From Adiantum capillus-veneris (Eukaryota; Streptophyta; Polypodiopsida; Polypodiales; Pteridaceae): a stretch of DNA of 64,000 nt. The translations under genes were made by a program, and so were the position numbers. Location of the stretch: contig CM043968.1 of the NCBI GenBank assembly GCA_014529385.2, forward strand, positions 21,691,484 to 21,755,483, given 5' to 3'. Below are positions 11,280-22,519 of this stretch, piece after piece; positions within the stretch are counted from its first letter, which is position 1; each line of letters starts with the position of its first letter. The notes beneath the pieces were generated by a model that saw only the letters and a program-made list of their open reading frames with translations, did no database searches and was not told the DNA's origin.

Positions 11280-13497
11280 TCATCTCAAGAACAATGAAGG
11301 GTAATCCTTAAGAAGAGATGTCTCATCTTCCCAAGTAGCATCTTCTATAGGGAAATCCTTCCATAAGATAAGATGTTCTTAGATCCCTTAAGAATCCTTA
11401 GGTATGCATAGTCGATTCCTATAATAAATTTTCCCATCTTCTAAGGAGTAATGTAGAGGTTTAGGCTGATTTGATGATACCCTCTCTTCACGTAGGATTC
11501 TAGCAAGCATCTGGTAATCTGCATCTCTGATAGAAGCATCCGAGACCTTGTCTAAAATAGGGTTGCTAGCCATGGAAATTGCCCCTAGAAAAGCTTTACG
11601 GCTTAGGGTATCTGCCACAACATTATCCTAACCTCGTCTAAATTTAATATCAAAATCATATTCGTGCATGAGCTCTATCCATCTCCTCTGTCTCATGTTA
11701 AGGTTAGGTTGGGTAAAAATCCACTTAAGACTCTTGTGATCTGTTTACCAATTGGAATTTGCGTCCCAATAGATAATGTCTCCATAGCTTGAGAGCGTGA
11801 ATAACTGCTAGCAATTCTAAATCATGTGTGGAATAATTCACTTCATGAATCCTAAGATTCGGAGAAGTATAAGCTACATGCCTTCCTTCTTGAGTAAGGA
11901 CTCTTCCTAATGCAAGGTTACTAGCATCTGTGATCACCTTGAATTCTTGGGTGAAATCTGGAAGTTTTAAGAGAGGTTCTGAAGCAAGATACTCCTTAAG
12001 ATGTTTGAAGCAAGATTCATGTTTTTCTTCCCAAAGTATGGTAGATCCTTTCTTTAGCAAGTCGGTTAGTGGTGCAGCTTTAAGAGCATAGTCCTTTACA
12101 AAGATCCTGTACCACCCTGTGATACTTAATCACCCTTTGACTTCGGTTTGTGAAGTGGGTTGAGGCCATTCCACAATATCTTTGACTTTGTCAGGGTCAA
12201 CAGAGACTCCTTCAGGTGAAATGATAAACCCTAAGTAACAGACCTTAGGGGTAAAGAAGGTACATTTGCTTTTCTTTGCATACAGCTTATTTTGGCGTAA
12301 AAGCTCTAACACTTTCCTAACATGTCCATCATGCTCTTCCTCTGATTTGGAATAAATTAAGATATCGTCAAAGATTACTAGGACAAAATCGTCCAAGAAT
12401 TCTCTAAAGATATCGTGCATCAGACGATTGAAAGTTGCAGGAGCATTCGTAAGTCCGAAAGCCATCACTGTAAATTCGTAATGACCATAGCGAGTGTTGA
12501 AAGCTGTTTTGGAGATATCAGCCTCCTGGATTCGAATTTGATGATAGCCAGATCAAAGATTGATCTTTGTGAATATTTTGGCTCCATGTAATCTGTCCAG
12601 CATCTCATCAATACAAGGAATTGGATATTTATTCTTGATGGTAACCTGATTTAAGCCCCTATAATCTATGCAAAGTCGAAGAGAGCCGTCATTTTTCTTT
12701 TGGAAGAGAACAGGTGCACCCCATGGAGATGTACTAGGTCGGGTAAACCCTTGCTCAATCAACTGCTTGAGCTACTCCTTGAGTTCTATAGCCTCTGGAA
12801 GTGACATCTTGTATGGCGCTCTTGAGACTGGTTCACTACCTGGAAAAATTTTGATTTCATTGTCTACCTCCCTAGGTGGTGGTAGTTTAGAAAGTTCAGT
12901 GGGGAAAACATCCGAAAATTCTTCTAGCCACATTGGTTCAGGGTTGGAAGAAGATTTTTCTACTTTGTTTAGCTTGACTACAAAAATTTGTTGACCCTTG
13001 CATAACCCTTTCAAAAGACGATAAGCTTTGACCAAGTAAGCTTTTGTTCGTCCATTATGGCCTTGAATAGTGACTTCTTGACCTTGGTTGTCCACAAAAG
13101 TAACACTTCCTTGGGCACAATGGATATTGGCATTATGACTGGCTAACCAATCCATTCCAAGAATTCCGTCATAGATTCCTATGGGTAAGGTTCAAAAAGT
13201 AGCAGAAGTAGAGTATTCTCCCAACTTGAAATCTATTTTTCTCACAGTGTACTGAGATAACACCTCCTTTCCATTGGCTAATTCAACTCTCATCTTTCTT
13301 GTAGGGTGTTGATTAAGTCCTAACCTCCTTAAACATTTAGGTGACAAGAAAGAATGAGTACTACCACAATCAATAAGAAGCTCAAATTTTTCACCTTGGT
13401 GATTTGCAGGTGTTTGAATGACAGCATATTGTTGTCTTGCTCTTGGGTTATCAATTGCAACATGTAGAGTTTCTCTTTCCATTTGCTGAAGCTGCAA
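11280..13497 (-). pseudogene. pol of the chromovirus-type element: PR-RT-RNase H, IN deleted
   Basis: In order on the minus strand: protease (L-I-D-C-G-S-T-H-S-F, about 13385-13360; the usual D-S-G is D-C-G); reverse transcriptase from 12762 with L-C-I-D-Y-R-G-L-N, then the catalytic F-D-D-I-L-I-Y-S; RNase H from about 12060 (T-D-A-S-N); a connection segment with V-A-D-T-L-S-R-K. The integrase begins (about 11400) and is then lost: after only some 25 bases the frame runs into W-K-D-F-P-I-E-D-A-T-W-E-D-E (11363-11320), the C-terminal half of a chromodomain. In-frame stops are TGA at 13192, 12553 and 12130 and TAG at 12772 and 11628. A one-base shift lies near 11740. Confidence 0.85.
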
Positions 13498-14152
13498 CTA
13501 TTGGATGAGTTTGGTGAACTGGGTGAACTTGCCTTTGGTTCCACATCATAGGTCGTCCTCTCCTTCCAACATTCCTTAAATTTCCATTTCGCATCCTTTG
13601 AGAGTTTGAAATCTCTTTAGCTAAGGGTTTAGCTCTTAAAAGAGCATCTTGCAAATTTACAGGCCTCATGGCTTCTAGACGAGTATTTAAAGGAGCATTT
13701 ATCCCTTGGCAGAAACGGGCTACTTGTTGATCTGCAGTGGTCATTGGCGGAGCATACCGCCTAAGAGTTACAAATTTGGAGTAGTATTCTTCCACTGTAA
13801 GATGAAACTGACGTAAGTTGAAGAATTCATTCATCTTAAGGGATTCGTGTGCAGGTGGAAGATAACGTCCTTTGACAGCATACTTAATGTCTTCCCAAGT
13901 TTGAGTGTTTTGAGCCACTTGATTATCTTTGCAGTGTTGTTTCCACCAAAGCTTGGCATCCCCCGTGAGACGAAACATAGCCAACATTGCTTGGTTATCG
14001 GGAGTAGTACCAACAGCAGCAAAATAATCCTCCATCTCTTCGAGCCACACTTTTGCATCGCGCTCAACTAGGGCTCCTTCCCCTTTGAAAGAGGGAGGTT
14101 TAGCTTGCTTGAGAAGTAGCTTTTTCTCTTGAAGAGATGTGTACACCGCACT
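13451..14152 (-). pseudogene. gag of the chromovirus-type element
   Basis: The frame starts just after a splice-acceptor-like CACAG and encodes a retrotransposon Gag domain: P-P-S-F-K-G near the N-terminus, W-L-E-E-M-E-D-Y-F about 30 residues in, then A-K-L-W-W-K, T-W-E-D-I and F-N-L-R-Q-F with E-E-Y-Y-S-K-F, the usual order. An Arg-rich tail (R-R-G-R) follows. A frame change near 13480 leads into the protease frame, and no CCHC zinc knuckle is visible, which may be a real loss or lie in the broken part. There is no ATG at the front; see the LTR exon. Confidence 0.8.
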
Positions 14153-14326
14153 CTGTGCAATATAGATTAAGTGAAACTATTGGATACTCTAACTTTAATC
14201 CGCTTTAAGGCAAGACTTGATCAGACAATAATACAAACAAAAGATAATATTAATCCAAACTTTATTTATATACACATTATTTGCTACCAAGGTTTGTAGT
14301 CTTTAGGTACAAGGATTGTAATGTCT

Positions 14327-14677
14327 CTATATTTTGAGTTTAGTGACTACAAAAGGATAGGCTAAAGGATCAAAATAATAAGTTTCTTTTGACCCCTGAA
14401 AGGTACGAGATACACATATGGGTCGAATCCTACCACCATGGATAACTTTTGTAACTTGGTTATAGACCCATTGAGTCTGAGATATCTTTTCTCCTCCCAA
14501 GGTAATGGTAGCATCCGGATTCTTAGTACCAATGAAAATATAAACTTCAATGACTTTTAACTCCTCTGCCCATCGAAGTTTCTTGAGGTTGGTATCCATG
14601 CACCATATCTTGTCTTCCTCCAAATGGACTCCAATTGATGCCCCATCCTCTATGCACCCTTGGGATAGGTGGTGCAA
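14327..14677 (-). CDS. leader open frame of unknown meaning
   Basis: A 116-codon open frame lies in the leader between the primer site and gag. It matches no family I know and would fall inside the intron proposed from 15999 to 14153. Its composition is protein-like (Trp, Tyr, Ile spread evenly), but without a second copy of the leader it cannot be told from chance. Treat as hypothetical. Confidence 0.2.
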   Translation of the reverse strand: MHHLSQGCIEDGASIGVHLEEDKIWCMDTNLKKLRWAEELKVIEVYIFIGTKNPDATITLGGEKISQTQWVYNQVTKVIHGGRIRPICVSRTFQGSKETYYFDPLAYPFVVTKLKI

Positions 14678-14896
14678 ACACCCTATCCAAAATCGTCATC
14701 ACCCTTTTTCAAAAATGATGGTGAACACCTGGAATTTTTGGTAGGCTGAATGAACATTTTCCTGTACCAGGAAAGTTCAATCTTCAATACCATATAAAAA
14801 CTCAAAACAATTTTCCTAGGTTCTTCTATTATTTCAAACATTCACATCCTTCAATATCCAAACATCACTCTAAAAATCTCCCCAAGATTTAACCTA

Positions 14897-14909
14897 GGCT
14901 CTGATACCA
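14897..14909 (-). promoter_or_regulatory. primer binding site, initiator tRNA-Met type
   Basis: The minus strand reads TGGTATCAGAGCC one base after the LTR end. This is the usual plant initiator-tRNA-Met complement and fixes the element's orientation. Confidence 0.9.
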
Positions 14910-15999
14910 GTGTGAGGTCCCTGCCCCTTGTCGAGAGGAGCAGAGTACCTTTGATAGGTCTCCAATCCTGAAAAAGAAAAACCAACGGACATTGCCTTAG
15001 CTACTACGTAGCCACGGGCATGAACCATTAGTGAAGGATTGGTCCTATCTCGCTATGGCGGAGTGTGACCACCATAACCCTATCTAAAAAATATCTATAA
15101 TAAATTATACCTAAAAGTATAAATCTTAGAGTGACCAACCTGTGCGCTTTTTTTCCCATGTTTCAAAAGCACAGCCGCCAAGGTTTGTCTCTTTTAAGAT
15201 TTATGACTTTTTAAAAAAAACAATTTCTAGCGTTGGAAAGTTACCCGACTCATCGGGTCCACCCGTCCATAGAATGATACCGTCGGGGTATCATTCTCCC
15301 ACTTTCCACACCACACTCACCCTTCTTTTGTTATCCAATTACTACCACACTGTTTAAACATACATGCTCCTTTACTTTATTTATGATACTGGTTCGTTAA
15401 AATAGCCCTTCAAACAGTATTACAAACAATAGTCAAACAAGAAGTCGTCTAATTTTAAACCAACAACCCTTGGATTAAGTTCACTCAAGAATATCTACTG
15501 ACGCTATTATGTCCGATTGGTATATACATTATTTATAAAAACCCTTGTCCTCATGAGCGTCCCATACCGCTCGATAAGTACTCGTTGTGCTAATCTGGAC
15601 GTACTCCCGCCACACCAACAATGGTGTCAATCTGGGCGTCATCCTCACGCCACGGCAAAACAAAACTGCAGTATCCAGCTGGGCTAATCTGGGTGTACTC
15701 CCACCATAGCATCAGCGGTGCCATCCTGGGCGTCATCTCACGCCTCCGCAACTGCCACATAATGCCAGCGCTAATAAGTAGAGAGACTTGAGAGAAACCC
15801 TACCGAAGGTTTTGGACAAACAATCTTTCCTATAGCAACCAGTTTAACCAGACAATCTTTCCTACTTGTCAAACATATGCCAAGTTTCTTGGAGTTAAGC
15901 CCCGTGGTTTCGGTCCGTGTTTTCTTTTTATAAGGTAAATATTATATTTCTATGGTTTCGCATATGCAATGATGTATAACTTGAAACTGCAATACTAAC

Positions 16000-16113
16000 C
16001 TGTACCATAGCTCCGATTGGTGGAGACATAACATGTTCCGCAGAAGTTCCACCGTTACTTGTACCAGCTTCATGATCATTAGTGCCTTGGGTTCGAGCAC
16101 GCTTTGGAGCCAT
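16000..16113 (-). CDS. possible first exon of gag, located in the LTR
   Basis: An ATG at 16113 opens a 38-codon frame (M-A-P-K-R-A-R-T-Q-G then a Gly/Thr/Ser-rich stretch, ending P-P-I-G-A-M-V-Q). Its last codon CAG is followed by GTTAGT, a strong plant donor site. On the minus strand, an acceptor (TATATTGCACAG) sits at 14153-14164 directly before the gag frame, and joining the two keeps the frame in phase 0. The gag frame itself has no upstream ATG: an in-frame TAG precedes it in the leader and its first codon is GTG. The other LTR keeps the same small frame. Splicing is inference; the motifs are seen. Confidence 0.5.
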
Positions 16114-16519
16114 TGTTTTGTACTACACTTATGTTATACACTTAGAACTTTAAATTGGTCAATTTCCCTAGTAATCTCCTTGTTTCCAAAGAGAGTCTGT
16201 AATTTCAACCCTCGCCAACTCGGATTCACACTTAGTGTTGTTGTTCTACATCTAATTTCTATACATCAAATATTTGTTAATCTTAATTAATCAAAAATTA
16301 AGTGTGTAAACTACGAGTGAAAGTTTAGGACTGCATTACTTTTATGCATGAAATTTCTAATCCAATTCTAACTTCCATTTCTATACTTCAACTAAATCAA
16401 TTTTTAGTTAAGGTATAATTTCATCATGTGTAATAAGAATATGATGAGTTCTCTTATGTATTAACTTTCAATTAACTATGCATAAGTTAATAGTGAAGAT
16501 GTACTAACTAGAGAGAGTA

Positions 16520-17005
16520 AGTATACTTAGAGAGATTAGAGTAAGAGAAAACATACACACACATTTTTTCTAAAGTGAATTGAATCTTACAAATCCATTA
16601 GAAAGATTAGAGTAAAAGAGAACACACACACATCCTTTTCTAAAGCTAATTGAATCTTACTAATCTATTAGAGAGATTAGAGTAAGAGATAGTACACACA
16701 CACATATCCTTCTTAAAACTAATTGAATCTTACTAATCTATTAGAGAAATTAGAGTAAGATATAGTACCCACACACACATATCCTTCTTAAAACTAATTG
16801 AATTTTACTAATCTATTAGAGAAATCAGAGTCAGAGATAGCACACACACACACACACACATATCCCTCTTAAAACTAATTGAATGTTACTAATCTATTAG
16901 AGAGATTAGAGTAAGAGATAGCACACACACACACATAGCTAATTGAATCTTATTAATCTATTAGAGAGATTAGAGTAAGAGATAGCACACATACATCATT
17001 CCTAA
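16520..17005. repeat. LTR minisatellite with embedded CA tracts (5' LTR)
   Basis: Same unit type as at 10015-10500, with about seven units and differing CA tract lengths. Its presence in both LTRs shows that the array already existed when the element integrated. Confidence 0.85.
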
Positions 17006-17794
17006 AGTTAATTGAATGCTTAATTAATACGCATTTTATTAGTCCACTAGAGTTTTTGCTCTCTTAGTGGTTTGTGGACGCGTTCTCTCTAAGAGAAGTG
17101 GCAGCACTTCGTGAGCGCTATAGAGGCAATCTCTATGTCTAAAGTGTGAGCAGGAATACTCTATTTATAGTAGTAGAAAAGAAAACGTCCAAATATATTT
17201 TTTTTCAAAAAAAAATATTTAGTAAAAAAATTAATAAAAAATAATAATAAAACTTTTTTCCCTCAAAAATCATACCCGCGTTTTTGGTACCCTTGTGGTA
17301 CCCATCAACTTGACCACTTTGTCATTATCATCAAAAGATAAGACCACACAGTCCCCCCTCATTAAGATTAGTCAAGACTAGCCTCTCCTTTTCATGTGAC
17401 AGTGTGTCCCACTTTGTCCCCTCCTATGTGAGTCCAAATGAGTCCATGTGCCTTCATTTGTCATCCCTATGTATTCTTTTGTCTTTATAATTATTTTATT
17501 TATTTTGTTAATGATAATTTACTTTACATTTTTAAGTTAAACTTTACAGTCTTATATTAACTTTACAGTAGTAAAAGAAAATTCTAGAATCAGTAAATAA
17601 GTCTTGCAATAAGTTAGTTATTGATTCATATAGCTAAACATGTCAAAATTTTGTAGCCTAAATTTTAAATTCTAGGTTTTCTCAACCTACGATTCATAAT
17701 TTGAACTCGAATATCTTAAATAATGAGTGATGGTTAAAAAAAAATTCAAATGCGTAATAGAACTTGTGTGAAATTCGAAAGTAGAGACCTTACA

Positions 17795-18214
17795 ACGTCT
17801 CTCTTGAAATCATAGTCGTCCTTGACTATGAGGTAGAGGAGATAAATCCCAGTCATTAGTCCATGTTTCTTGGGAGACTTAGCTGCCACAAGCATGTCTG
17901 CTCTTGAGTCCATATCATATTTTCAAAGTAGAGTGAAAAGTTCTAACTTGGTGTTTGAGAAACATCATCATCACAAACATGATTCCAAGCATGCATCCTA
18001 TTTGAATTTGTGCACAATAAAAGGAGAACTAGCCTTGTAAGACAAAAAAATTTATTTATTTAAAATGTATTTTCATTTGCTTGCTCTAGTGTAGCATTGT
18101 AAGCATTAACAAGGTTCATATTATCATTAAGCTAGGTTCCTTGCATCCATCTAGCATCTTTAAAAGGATAATTCTTAAACTTAACAAGATGTCATTGGAT
18201 AATCTTATCGTTTC
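17795..18214. other. flank of the chromovirus insertion, nothing recognised
   Basis: AT-rich sequence with no open frame or repeat that I can assign. It adjoins the Pro/Ser-rich frames that follow. Confidence 0.4.
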
Positions 18215-20045
18215 TTAATACCTTGTCTTCATGTCGTAGGATGGACTTAGGTTGAAGTACTTCATCTTATATCTCTTACTCTTCTTGTCTAATTTTTTGT
18301 TACATTCGATCTTTAGTGAAGAGTCACTAGATGAATCGCTACTTGTGTCTTTTGCTCCCTTGGATAGACTGTCATCTAGGGTACCACTGGGCCCTGAATG
18401 GTTTGTCCCCACATTTGCACTAAGATTTAACTTAGATTCTTGATCCTCAGAGTCAATTTCAGTTGATGATTTTGACCCCAAATTGGGTGGGCTATAGTCA
18501 TCTCCTAAATAAGCAGGTATAGTGGCTGCAAGTGGAGGTGATCTTGGAACTACATGTGCGATGGTAGTTGTCCTTGTCCTTGGCATACGCACGGACCTCG
18601 GGTCCCATACCTTGTATGGTGATGTACCACGTGGTGGTCCAAAGTTCATAGGTGTGGCCCTAGGCATAGATGGTGCCGGATACAACATGTTATTGCTAGA
18701 TGGCATGGCCCCACTTGAATAAGAGCTTGGATAATGCCATTTTGGAGTGTAAGCCCTTGGAATAATTGGGGTTGTAGGAGCTACGTGGGCATGAGGTGTG
18801 ACAAGTACATAGGCTTGATGCACACATGTAGGTATTGTTGGGGGCATTGTGCCACTAGGTAACCCGGTGCAGTGCTAGCAAATGAGGTCCAAGGTGTACT
18901 TTCTGTACTCATCACTGGAGTAGGTATCGTAGCTGTAGTGTCTCCAAGAGACAGATGAGTTAGATTTGGAAAATTAAAACTACTACTTGTGGGTTCAGAC
19001 TGTACCAAAACTCTAGGAGACACAATATATGAAGGGTCCAATGGACTCACTGAAGGAGTTTCCATCTTTGATAGTGCCAGTTGTCTGGCCTTGCCCGTAT
19101 CCAAGAATCTCATAAGGCCCATTGAAGGAATGTTAATCCCTTGATTTTGCCTCTCCAATTGGATGATGCTATGGATGACATTGCAGACCATCTATTGCCG
19201 CTCCTCTAGACTTGCGGCACTAGAAGTAGATTGTATAACTTTTAACCAACCTATATGGTATGTGTAACCCGTGTACAGGTCAGTCAAGGTTTCAGTTTCT
19301 AGGTCATATTCCTAATTTTTTTTGAGATATAACCCTTCTACGCCCGTTGTACTAGAGGTTTCCCTTGAGGTGGAAGAATTGTTGTTTCCCACAATTTGAC
19401 CCACATTGCCTACTAACTCAGGAGCACTCAATTTCTTGATTTCTATGCTTTTTGTCTAAGGGGTCTTTCCCTTCATTTCTTCTAGGAAACTCTCCATTTC
19501 CCTCTCCCTAGCCGCTTGCATGTAACGCTTAACTTCTTGCAACTCCGCAAGACTCCTACCATTGGGTAGTAGAACTTTGGGGGGTGATTGCTTTGCAAGG
19601 TCTTCCTTGAAAGCAGGCGGCAGGATAGTAACGTGGACACTCTTGGGGAGTATAGGTTCCCCCTGAGATACCAAAGGAGAATTTACCTCTCCCTCATCTT
19701 TGTTAACTTCACTAGCTACAGGTTTAGTCGAGTAGCTCTACTAAAGGTTTCCGTAAAGCGACTAAACACACTAGATCCAAGATGAGGGGCCCAGACAGGT
19801 ACGTTTTTGTTTACTTGCTTGGGGTTTGGTGTAGGATTCACTTCCAAAATATCATAGTCAGATGAAGAGTCACTAGCCGCTATGTTTGGGTCTTGGGTTG
19901 TACTACCTTGGGTCCCTACCGAGGGCCCATAGCCTAAGTTAGGTGGGTATTGAGAACCCGTGTAAGTCAAAGTGCTTTCTAGTTGCTTGGCCTCTAGCAC
20001 ACGACCACAGCACAGATGCATGTGACTTTGGAACCCTACAATCAT
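18215..20045 (-). pseudogene. Pro/Ser-rich reading frames of unknown origin
   Basis: Four minus-strand frames (20045-19716, 19674-19456, 19191-18781, 18847-18215) follow one another with small gaps or overlap. They share a composition rich in Pro, Ser and Thr, with acidic Ser-rich stretches (for example D-S-S-S-D-Y-D and S-S-D-S-S-S-D-S-S) and a short charged helix (V-K-R-Y-M-Q-A-A-R-E-R-E-M-E-S-F-L-E-E-M). They may be pieces of one broken protein. No catalytic or zinc-binding motif is seen. A retroelement accessory or Gag N-terminal region is possible but unproven. The CACTA element begins 135 bp upstream in the frames' sense. Confidence 0.3.
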
Positions 20046-20179
20046 CGATGAATACCCTCGAAGGTTAACTGCTTGATATTTTAGACATTTTGCACGCCAT
20101 TTTCACTCGTTTTTAATGTTATTTTACGACCGGTTTTTGGATTAGAGCGTTCGATAGCTTGAAGCAAGCGTATCGCTTG

Positions 20180-20410
20180 CACTACAAGAGGTTGTGTGCA
20201 CTTGTGACATTTTTTGTGACGGAAATACATTGGGTTTTTATACTCCCCGGCGTCGCTAAAGCGTCACTATGGGAACGTTGCTAAGCGTCGCTATAACTGA
20301 TGCTATATAGTGATGCATATAGCAATGCTTATAGCGACAATTACAGACTACATATAGTGACGCTCATAGGGACATTGCTGAGTCTTATATAGCAACGCCC
20401 GAGAGTAAAC
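20180..20410. repeat. left (3') terminal inverted repeat and subterminal repeats of CACTA
   Basis: After the 11-bp terminus, about 20250-20400 holds many direct and inverted copies of GCGTCGCTA-like motifs (for example GGCGTCGCTAAAGCGTCACT, AAGCGTCGCTATA and, inverted, TATAGCGAC). Such arrays are the usual binding sites of the CACTA accessory protein. Confidence 0.8.
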
Positions 20411-21169
20411 ATTTTTGGGTGGCAGGCCATTGAATGCCCTACCACCCATCAACCATATTGAATGTTTCAATAATAGAGTAAACCTAAATGAATCCAAGAT
20501 AAGCCCAGATTCACCTTTGAAAGAAAGTGCAACGTATAGACCCAAAGTAATCACCCACAAGACAATATAACCATTAACTCCATCATCCATAGTATTGTTT
20601 GCAGAATAAAGATGCAAAACTGACAAAAGTAAATTGATGAAAGTGAATCAATGACAAATGTATACATAGGCAAAATCACTTGATTATTACGCTTTGCAAA
20701 TGTAATAGTTACAACACCATTTTCATTATTGAGAAAATATACATGGTTTTTTAATAGTTACAAAAAGACATATACACGTCATCTCATTATACATGCTATG
20801 ACAAAAGGAAACTAATGCTATCTAGATACGACTAGACAAACCTCGTTTAATTAGACGTCTCATCGCATCCAAGTGGTGTATCTGTCGGATTTTGCAGAAA
20901 AAAATAATAAGACTTTCTGTAAGTATAAACATATAATTTACAAGAGAATACAACAAATGGAAAACAGTAAACACTAATACTAAGCATGTTGCCGCAAGAA
21001 CTCAAAATGTCCATTAGGGCGTTTAAGCTCTTTTACCTATGTATTCACACTCGTACGGTGTGGGGTCACGTCCTATCATCGACCACTGTTCAAACATACA
21101 AAGAATCCATTATGTTAGAATTTAAAAGTACAAATAGATGTAACTACCAAACCTAAAGAGCAATGCAAA

Positions 21170-22138
21170 AACACTTACAAAATTGGCCTCAAATGATGTC
21201 CACCTACCACTCCCCAAGTGGTGCAAGCTCCCTGCCTCTACTCGCGCTTTGGCTGCCTCCTTTTATTGCTTCCACTTGTCAGGATTCTCGCACGCTGCTT
21301 GCTTCGCATTCTTCCAATCTTCTTTGGCCAGCCAATCTCGTTTGCTCCATCCATGCTTTATTGATTTTTGTCTTTCAAAATGCTTGTGCTTGCAATATTC
21401 GTGCATTCAAACCTTCATCAGGTCTTCATTGAAGTGCTCATCCCGACTTGACACGGGAAACTCGTCATGCAGCATGCTGATGACTCTGTCTTTTAATTCA
21501 CTTGGAACTTCACTCCAGGTGTTCAGTATGTAGTGTCTAAACACCTGAGAGCAAAGACTACACATGCACGAGATCACCTTCATCATCCAAGATGATGCCA
21601 CCACTAATGTCGACGGAGTACGACAAGCCCTCTCGCCTGTGACGCGTGAACCTGGGTGTCTCGATAGGGGTCTCTAGTGGGGATTCAATGGGGGTATGGA
21701 TGTCAGGTGTCTCCATTGGAGTCTAGGCCCCAAAGCGAGGAGTGTCAACTGGGGTGACTCCCGGAGGAGTAGGTAGTGTTGTGCCAGGAACAGTTCGATA
21801 GGCGTGCAAAGCTTGGCGTAGATGGCGATGCCGTGGCTAGTGTGGGTGGGCAAAGAAGGGGAAGGTAAAGAGACTTTTCAAACACAAGGTGGTGTCGAGG
21901 CATCAGCGGTGGCATCCCCACAACTACCACCACCGTTACCACTAGAGCATCAATGCCTAGACGAGTGTGAATATCATCTTGTTGATACCAAAGCTTCAAA
22001 GCGCGTTGAATGCTCCAAAACAAAGGGAGACACTGAAGGAGTAGAACAATGTGATAGTGCTCCAGAGCGATGACGATCCTTGTACCACCTCCTCTGCTGT
22101 TGGGGTGACAAAGAAGAAAGAAACTCATCATCATCCAT
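21170..22138 (-). pseudogene. second CACTA gene, Transposase_24-like
   Basis: An ATG at 22138 opens a frame M-D-D-D-E-F-L-S-S-L followed by Q-Q-Q-R-R-W. Further on, around 21660-21590, comes T-P-I-E-T-P-R-F-T-R-H-R-R-E-G-L, and near 21550-21180 the pattern W-S-E-V-P-S-E-L-K-D-R-V, then H-G-W-S-K-R-D-W-L-A-K, then A-R-V-E-A-G-S-L-H-H-L-G-S-G. This order (W-x-x-V-P ... H-H-x-G-S) is that of plant Transposase_24 proteins found beside TNP2 genes. Stops and probable introns interrupt it. The role in related elements is binding of the transposon ends; here the gene is broken. Confidence 0.6.
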
Positions 22139-22202
22139 ACTTGCGTTAAACACACGAACATTTAATCTTAAGATTGAATGGAGAAGAAAACATGAACAAG
22201 TA

Positions 22203-22241
22203 GAGAGAGAGAGAGAGAGAGGGGGGGGGGGGGAGAGAGAA
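22203..22241. repeat. GA microsatellite with G run
   Basis: (GA)n from about 22203 followed by about 13 G and more GA, directly upstream (minus sense) of the ATG at 22138. Confidence 0.9.
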
Positions 22242-22448
22242 GACTCATAAAGGGGGAGGGATTCCTGTGTAGAGAGACTCCTGTGAAGTTCTTGTGAATT
22301 TGTCTCCCGTGTGCATTCTACGTATCTTGTAAAAGCACTGCACTCCAAGTGCGATGGAGATTGAGGCTGCAATTGCGAAGGAGGTGATTCATCTCTACTC
22401 ATAGATGATGCTCTTCCCTCCACTAGATCTAGTTGACCGGGTGAAAGA

Positions 22449-22483
22449 GACGCTAAGAAGCAATAGTAGTGCTTCTTAGCGTC
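22449..22483. repeat. hairpin, 14-bp perfect stem and 7-base loop
   Basis: GACGCTAAGAAGCA and its exact complement TGCTTCTTAGCGTC flank ATAGTAG. The arms start with the GACGCTA/TAGCGTC motif of the CACTA subterminal repeats. It lies between the two transposon genes, just after the TNP2 3' end. Confidence 0.8.
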
Positions 22484-22519
22484 GCATATCAGACTTTCAC
22501 GACACATCGAGAAGTGTCC

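Larger units (their letters stand above)
8602..17794 (-). mobile_element. Ty3/gypsy chromovirus-type LTR retrotransposon, integrase deleted
   Basis: Two long LTRs (8602-11250 and 14911-17794) begin TGTGAGGTC and end GACCTTACA, near-perfect inverted ends. The flanks ACTTC (8597-8601) and ACGTC (17795-17799) are a 4-of-5 match and probably the target duplication. On the minus strand the order is 5' LTR, a TGGTATCAGAGCC primer site, leader, gag, protease, reverse transcriptase, RNase H, a chromodomain tail, a purine tract and 3' LTR. This order and the chromodomain remnant indicate a chromovirus. The integrase core is missing, and stops break gag-pol, so this copy is not autonomous. The LTRs have diverged, with about 300 bp present only in the 5' LTR (15245-15540). 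Confidence 0.85.
14911..17794 (-). repeat. 5' LTR of the chromovirus-type element
   Basis: Begins TGTGAGGTCC and ends GACCTTACA on the plus strand, 2884 bp. It contains a small open frame starting M-A-P-K-R (16113), a minisatellite (16520-17005), and about 300 bp (15245-15540) that the 3' LTR lacks. The primer binding site lies directly beside it at 14897-14909. Confidence 0.85.
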
